From: an uncultured Mollicutes bacterium
GTDB taxonomy: Bacteria; Bacillota_I; Bacilli_A; RFN20; CAG-826
DNA: 26,410 nucleotides
Reading direction: 5' to 3'
Assembly: GCA_900545015.1 (NCBI GenBank)
Contig: UQXJ01000019.1
Coordinates: 1 to 26,410, forward strand
The number at the start of each line of letters is the position of its first letter. The stretch's first letter is position 1. Below the pieces are notes generated by a model. The model did not search any database. It saw only the letters and a list, made by a program, of their open reading frames with translations, and was not told the origin of the DNA. The translations under genes were made by a program, and so were the position numbers. Shown piece after piece: positions 22,614 to 26,410 of the stretch.

Positions 22614-23153
22614 ATGATTATTTTGATAGGCCCTAGTGCAAGTGGAAAAACAGAAATTGCTAAAACTTTAATTAAAAATTTTAATTATAAAAAATTTGTA
22701 ACAACTACTACTAGGTCCATTCGAGTTGGTGAAATTAACGATATTGATTATCATTTTGTTTCTATTGATGAATTTAAAAATAAAATTGAGAATGATCAAT
22801 TTATAGAATATACGCAATATAACGGAAATTATTATGGATCAACCAAAGATGAAATTAGTGATGATAAAATTATTATTCTTGAACCTAATGGTTTTCTTAA
22901 ATTTAAAAGTCTTAATGTAAAATCTATGGTATCTTTTTTTGTTGAGTGTCCAAAAGATGTTAGAAAAGAAAGAATGATCGAAAGACAAGACAAAGAAGAA
23001 GACATTAAAAGAAGATTAAATAATGATGACTTCATTTTTAATAATGATATAAAAAAAGAAGCAGACTTTGTTGTAACTAATGACAATTCTACTTCTTTAA
23101 AAGATTTGGCTAATAAAATTAATAAATTATATTTAGAAAAAATTAATCAATAG
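22614..23153 (+). CDS. Guanylate kinase-like protein
   Basis: The 179-residue protein has a P-loop GPSASGKT (6-13) and the guanylate-kinase signature TTTTRSIRVGEINDIDYHFVSIDEF, YNGNYYGSTKDEI, and an Arg-rich lid ERMIERQDKEEDIKRRL. It differs from standard Gmk: the P-loop is normally GPSGxGKxT/S, the LDIDVQGA stretch is replaced by ILEPNGFLKF, and it is about 25 residues shorter than usual. It may be the Gmk of this organism (GMP to GDP) or a paralogue with altered substrate. No ribosome site; predicted leaderless. It converges with the CNNM gene, overlapping by 11 nt. Confidence 0.75.
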   Translation: MIILIGPSASGKTEIAKTLIKNFNYKKFVTTTTRSIRVGEINDIDYHFVSIDEFKNKIENDQFIEYTQYNGNYYGSTKDEISDDKIIILEPNGFLKFKSLNVKSMVSFFVECPKDVRKERMIERQDKEEDIKRRLNNDDFIFNNDIKKEADFVVTNDNSTSLKDLANKINKLYLEKINQ

Positions 23154-24462
23154 ATTTATTTACTGTAACTAATAATTTTTCGATGGTATTTTTCTTATCA
23201 ATTGCAATGACTTTCATTGATAAATTTTTAAGCTTTATCACATTTCCGAGTTTAGCAAAATTATCGTCTAAAAGTTCTATACAATAGCCACCAATAGTAA
23301 CATATTCAGTCTCAATTTCATCATAATCCAGTGAAAAAAGCTCGCAAAAGTCCTCTAAATTCATTTTCCCATCAACAATATACTTACCATTTCTCATCTT
23401 TGTATAAGGCATTGAAGGATCATCACTTTCATCCCGAATTTCACCGACAATTTCTTCAATAATATCTTCCATAGTTAAGACGCCTTCTACACCACCATAT
23501 TCATCTAAGATAATTGCAAAGTGTTTTTTGTTTCTTTTAAACACTTTCAAAATATCATTAATTTCAGCTGAACGAGGAAAAGTTAAAGGTTCAAAAAGCA
23601 TACTTCTAAGATCAAATTTATCGTTTTCAAGTTTTGCTCTAACAAGAGTTTTTGTTAATACAAAACCTAAAATATTATCTATTGAATCTTCATAAACTGG
23701 GATACGAGAATGTTTATATGTTTCATCATTCTTTAAAATTTCATCTAGTGAATCGTTTACATCGATTGCATAAACATCAACACGAGGAGTCATAATTTCA
23801 TAAGCTTCTGTACTTGCATAGTCAATTGTTCCATGCAAGATTTCTGCTTTATCATTATCAACTAATCCGTTATCTTCAATTTCATCAACCATCTCATGTA
23901 ATTCGTCATCGCCTATTTTTATGTCACTTATATTATGAGTGATTGGATAAGAAACAACCTTACCAAATCCACTAACAAAAATTGTGACAGGATAGAAAAC
24001 ATAATAAAAAATGTTCAAAGCTTTTGAATATAAAATTGTTAATTTAAAGTTATAAATTTTTCCTAATGATTTAGCAATAATCTCACCAAAAGTAATCTTT
24101 GTAACTAAGCAAATCATTGAAGCAATAAAACCCCATTGTTCACTGATTGAAGAAATGTTTGGTGTATCTTTTCCTAAGATTAAGATAGCTAAAGAAACAC
24201 CAAGAAGTGTAGAAATACTGTCTAGACCTGCATTCACTGTATCATTTAAAAGTAAAATCGTAGAGATGGTGTTATCATAATTCTTTGCTAGTTTAAAAGC
24301 ATATTTAGCACTTTTATTTTTTCCGTTTTCACGAGAATAATTTTCTAGTTTAGTTAAATTAACGCTTCCATAAGCCATGTCGGAGCTTGAAAAAATCATG
24401 CTTAAAAATAGAAGAACAACTAAAGCAACAGAATAAACTATTATTAAAGTCGTAGTGTCCAT
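23143..24462 (-). CDS. CNNM/HlyC-CorC family membrane protein with CBS pair and C-terminal CorC domain
   Basis: The 439-residue protein has the DUF21/CNNM transmembrane domain (about 1-190, four hydrophobic segments), a CBS-domain pair (about 205-330, with IMTPRVDVYAIDVNDSL and FAIILDEYGGVEGVLTMEDIIEEIVGEI) and the CorC/HlyC C-terminal domain (about 340-439, KYIVDGKMNLEDFCELF). Members of this group are linked to Mg2+ or other divalent cation efflux, regulated by nucleotide binding to CBS. It begins 1 nt after the preceding paralogue. Confidence 0.9.
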   Translation of the reverse strand: MDTTTLIIVYSVALVVLLFLSMIFSSSDMAYGSVNLTKLENYSRENGKNKSAKYAFKLAKNYDNTISTILLLNDTVNAGLDSISTLLGVSLAILILGKDTPNISSISEQWGFIASMICLVTKITFGEIIAKSLGKIYNFKLTILYSKALNIFYYVFYPVTIFVSGFGKVVSYPITHNISDIKIGDDELHEMVDEIEDNGLVDNDKAEILHGTIDYASTEAYEIMTPRVDVYAIDVNDSLDEILKNDETYKHSRIPVYEDSIDNILGFVLTKTLVRAKLENDKFDLRSMLFEPLTFPRSAEINDILKVFKRNKKHFAIILDEYGGVEGVLTMEDIIEEIVGEIRDESDDPSMPYTKMRNGKYIVDGKMNLEDFCELFSLDYDEIETEYVTIGGYCIELLDDNFAKLGNVIKLKNLSMKVIAIDKKNTIEKLLVTVNKSID

Positions 24463-24463
24463 A

Positions 24464-25594
24464 TTACTTCTTTTCTCCTATTAAATTAACTCTATTTTCA
24501 CTGATATTTCCAACAAGTTCTTCTAAAACATCTTCCATTGTGACCATTCCAATGACTTTGTTATCTTTTCTAACGATAGCAATATGTGTTTTTTCCTTAT
24601 TGAACATCTTAAAAATATCATCTACCTTCATGTTTTCATCAATGTATAAAGGTTGATTTAACACACTTCGTATTTCAAGATGCGGATCAAGAGTTACTTC
24701 TCTAAAATAAGTTTTTACAGTTAATATTCCAATGATATCATCGATTGTTTCATCATAAATTGGAATACGCGAATAAGTCGTTTTAAGAATAACATCATTT
24801 AATTTTTGCACAGTTAAACCATTTATATCTAAAGCAAAGATTTTATCTAATGGTGTCAAAACATCCCTTGCAGATATCATATCAAAATTAAATGCACGGT
24901 TGAGCATTCTTAATTCATTAGGTTCAAATAAATCTTCTTGTTCTTCATCGTTGTCTTCTTCAGTAGCATTTTCATCATTTATTGCTTCATCTGCCGACAT
25001 AATAAAATCTTCCTTTGTTAAGATATTCTCATCTTTAATATTAAATATTTTATGAACAAGAGTTAATATTCCTTTGAATACAATTCCTATTGGATAAAGA
25101 ATTATCCCCATAATAAAAACTGGATAGCATAAAACATATACCATTCTATTAGGAATTTCTTTACTTACAATTTTAGGAACAGTGTCACTAACAACATAAA
25201 CAAGTAAAGCCATAACAACCGTTGAAAGAACAGCTTCAACACCACTTCCAAGTCCATATATTTCACAAAGATTATAAAAAAGCATCGCGCTTAAAAAAGA
25301 CATAAATGTTTGGACGATATTATTAGCTATTAAAACAGTAATTAATGTATTATCAAATTTCTCAACAAGTTTAACTATAATTTTTGCTGTAAAATTCCCT
25401 TCGTTAGCTAAAACCTTAAAATGGTATTTATTACAATTAGAAAAACTATTCTCGCTTGCACTAAAAAGTCCACTTATAAGTAGGCATATTCCAATAACAA
25501 CCCAACATAACCATGTTGGCATCCCAAATACTGTATTTAAATCACTACTTTCAGCAGTTGTTTCGGCTAAAGTCAGAAAATCACACGGCGACAT
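24464..25594 (-). CDS. CNNM/HlyC-CorC family membrane protein lacking the C-terminal CorC domain
   Basis: The 376-residue paralogue has DUF21 membrane segments (about 30-195), an acidic linker (NDENATEEDNDEEQED, about 210-225) and a CBS pair (about 240-365, ARDVLTPLDKIFALDING, HIAIVRKDNKVIGMVTMEDVLEELVGNI). It stops just after the CBS pair, so the CorC domain of its neighbour is absent. The two are tandem and probably act as a heteromer. TGCTATAAT with TTGTCA upstream lies 9 nt before the ATG, and no Shine-Dalgarno site is seen. The N-terminal MSPCDFL has an unusual early Cys; a later ATG at residue 25 has no ribosome site either. Confidence 0.88.
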   Translation of the reverse strand: MSPCDFLTLAETTAESSDLNTVFGMPTWLCWVVIGICLLISGLFSASENSFSNCNKYHFKVLANEGNFTAKIIVKLVEKFDNTLITVLIANNIVQTFMSFLSAMLFYNLCEIYGLGSGVEAVLSTVVMALLVYVVSDTVPKIVSKEIPNRMVYVLCYPVFIMGIILYPIGIVFKGILTLVHKIFNIKDENILTKEDFIMSADEAINDENATEEDNDEEQEDLFEPNELRMLNRAFNFDMISARDVLTPLDKIFALDINGLTVQKLNDVILKTTYSRIPIYDETIDDIIGILTVKTYFREVTLDPHLEIRSVLNQPLYIDENMKVDDIFKMFNKEKTHIAIVRKDNKVIGMVTMEDVLEELVGNISENRVNLIGEKK

Positions 25595-25603
25595 ATATGA
25601 AAA

Positions 25604-25631
25604 ATTATAGCATTATTTTATTTTTTGACAA
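25604..25631 (-). promoter_or_regulatory. Strong promoter of the tandem CNNM genes, inside the tdk end
   Basis: On the minus strand TTGTCA (25626-25631), a 16-nt spacer and TATAAT (25604-25609) with TG one base upstream form a near-consensus extended promoter. The -35 overlaps the last codons of tdk. The -10 is 9 nt from the ATG at 25594. Confidence 0.75.
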
Positions 25632-26196
25632 CATGACAATGACGGCATCTCGCTTCATAAGCTTCACTAGCACCAACAAGTACAACAGGATCGTTTACAG
25701 AAGCAGGTTCTCCATTTATTAATCTTTGTGTTAAGGTAGCTTCTCTACCACATTTGCAGCAAATAGCAGTTAATTTCGTTACATATTCAGCTTTGGCTAA
25801 TAAAATTGCGCTAATTTTAAAAGGATCACCTTTAAAATCACAATCTAATCCAGCACAAATTACTCTTTTACCTTGATTTGCTAATTCATCAATAACTTCA
25901 ATAATTGAATCATCAAAAAATTGAACTTCATCAATGCAAACAACATCAGTTTCAGGTTTAACAAAATTTAAAATATCAGAGCCTTTTGATATTGAATATG
26001 CTTTATAGGCTCTTTTATTATGAGACACAACTTCTGTTTCACTGTATCTATTATCAATAGATGGTTTAAAAACTACAAAATTCTTCTTTGCATATTTTAA
26101 TCTATTAATTCTTCTTAATAATTCCTCAGATTTTCCAGCAAACATAGGGCCTGTAATCATTTCAATACAGCCTATACCAATGTCATCATGTCCCAT
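25618..26196 (-). CDS. tdk: Thymidine kinase (type II)
   Basis: Tdk phosphorylates thymidine to dTMP in nucleotide salvage. Type II features are the P-loop GPMFAGKSEELLRRI (16-30), the DEVQFFDD motif, ICAGLDCDFKGDPF, and zinc-binding cysteines in CCKCG and CRHCH. The 192 residues are typical. GGAG precedes the ATG at proper spacing. Its 3' end contains the promoter of the CNNM pair. Confidence 0.96.
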   Translation of the reverse strand: MGHDDIGIGCIEMITGPMFAGKSEELLRRINRLKYAKKNFVVFKPSIDNRYSETEVVSHNKRAYKAYSISKGSDILNFVKPETDVVCIDEVQFFDDSIIEVIDELANQGKRVICAGLDCDFKGDPFKISAILLAKAEYVTKLTAICCKCGREATLTQRLINGEPASVNDPVVLVGASEAYEARCRHCHVVKK

Positions 26197-26342
26197 AACT
26201 TATCTCCAAATCGTTTAATATTATATGAAATATTCCTCTTTCTTTCTATCTATTTTTATATCAATTTATTTTTATTTTTAAACAAGCAAAGTTTAAATAT
26301 TATTAATAAACTATTTTAAAATTTTAATAAAGCAATTAACTT

Positions 26343-26391
26343 TTCGTATTAAAAAAGAACAAAAGTAATTAAATCTATAAAATTTAATTAC
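26343..26391 (-). terminator. Terminator of a minus-strand gene lying beyond the right edge
   Basis: GTAATTAAAT (26365-26374) and ATTTAATTAC (26382-26391) form a perfect 10-bp stem with a 7-nt loop, followed on the minus strand by TTTTGTTCTTTTTT. The last 20 nt of the window hold stop codons in two minus frames next to this stem, so an upstream gene probably ends here. A small TGGC/GCCA hairpin sits at the very edge (26399-26410). Confidence 0.6.
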
Positions 26392-26410
26392 CCCATCTTG
26401 GCAAATGCCA

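Noticed and set aside
199..26196. Use of genetic code 4 (TGA as tryptophan)
   Set aside because: Tryptophan codons checked are TGG, and known proteins reach full length without in-frame TGA.
1..26410. CRISPR arrays, insertion sequences, prophage or attachment sites
   Set aside because: No regularly spaced repeats, transposase, integrase or tRNA-flanking direct repeats were found.

Overview
The window looks like chromosomal DNA from an uncultured, AT-rich, low-GC Gram-positive lineage: Bacilli close to the Mollicutes stem, such as RF39-type or Erysipelotrichales-like gut bacteria. This is inferred from the strong A/T bias, the compact operons, the Firmicutes-type gene orders (rimP-nusA-rnpM-infB-rbfA; tdk), tRNAs with encoded CCA, and a tad-type pilus cluster. 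Tryptophan is encoded by TGG in every codon I checked. All 28 called genes end in TAA (21) or TAG (7), and none in TGA. Twenty-six of the 28 genes are on the minus strand; only a TtcA-like gene and a guanylate-kinase-like gene are on the plus strand. No mobile element, CRISPR array or rRNA was seen.

Layout. At 1-84 there is a GC-rich, foldable segment cut by the window edge. At 199-747 is a lone lipoprotein. Positions 906-7887 hold the translation/transcription block, read on the minus strand as rimP, nusA, rnpM (ylxR), infB, rbfA. After it come a convergent TtcA-like gene with an extra C-terminal domain and then ribF with its own promoter; the usual truB between rbfA and ribF is not here. 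The operon leader carries an intrinsic terminator just upstream of rimP, so it is probably attenuated. Positions 7941-10557 hold dxs-ispH, the first and last steps of the MEP isoprenoid pathway. At 10736-12793 is an EF-G paralogue under a perfect palindromic LacI/CcpA-type operator. Positions 12941-15636 hold DUF3737, a MalY/PatB-type PLP enzyme and a YhhN/lysoplasmalogenase-family membrane protein. Positions 15717-17297 hold asnA and a small membrane protein. Positions 17434-17588 hold tRNA-Asn and tRNA-Glu, and 17701-17925 an acyl carrier protein.

Positions 18017-22439 hold a compact seven-gene pilus-like secretion cluster: two unknown envelope proteins, a TadA-type ATPase, TadB- and TadC-type membrane proteins, a TadE-like protein and a 61-residue pilin candidate. 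It ends in a clear terminator and has no prepilin peptidase, TadZ, secretin or TadG. This is the best candidate for an under-described system here. Positions 22614-26196 hold a guanylate-kinase-like gene, two tandem CNNM/HlyC-CorC proteins and thymidine kinase.

A recurring theme is transcripts that seem to start at, or within about 3 nt of, the ATG. Four genes (ribF, dxs, the 25594 CNNM gene, the guanylate-kinase-like gene) have TATAAT only 6-9 nt before the start codon and no Shine-Dalgarno sequence. Most other genes have a good AGGAG-type site.
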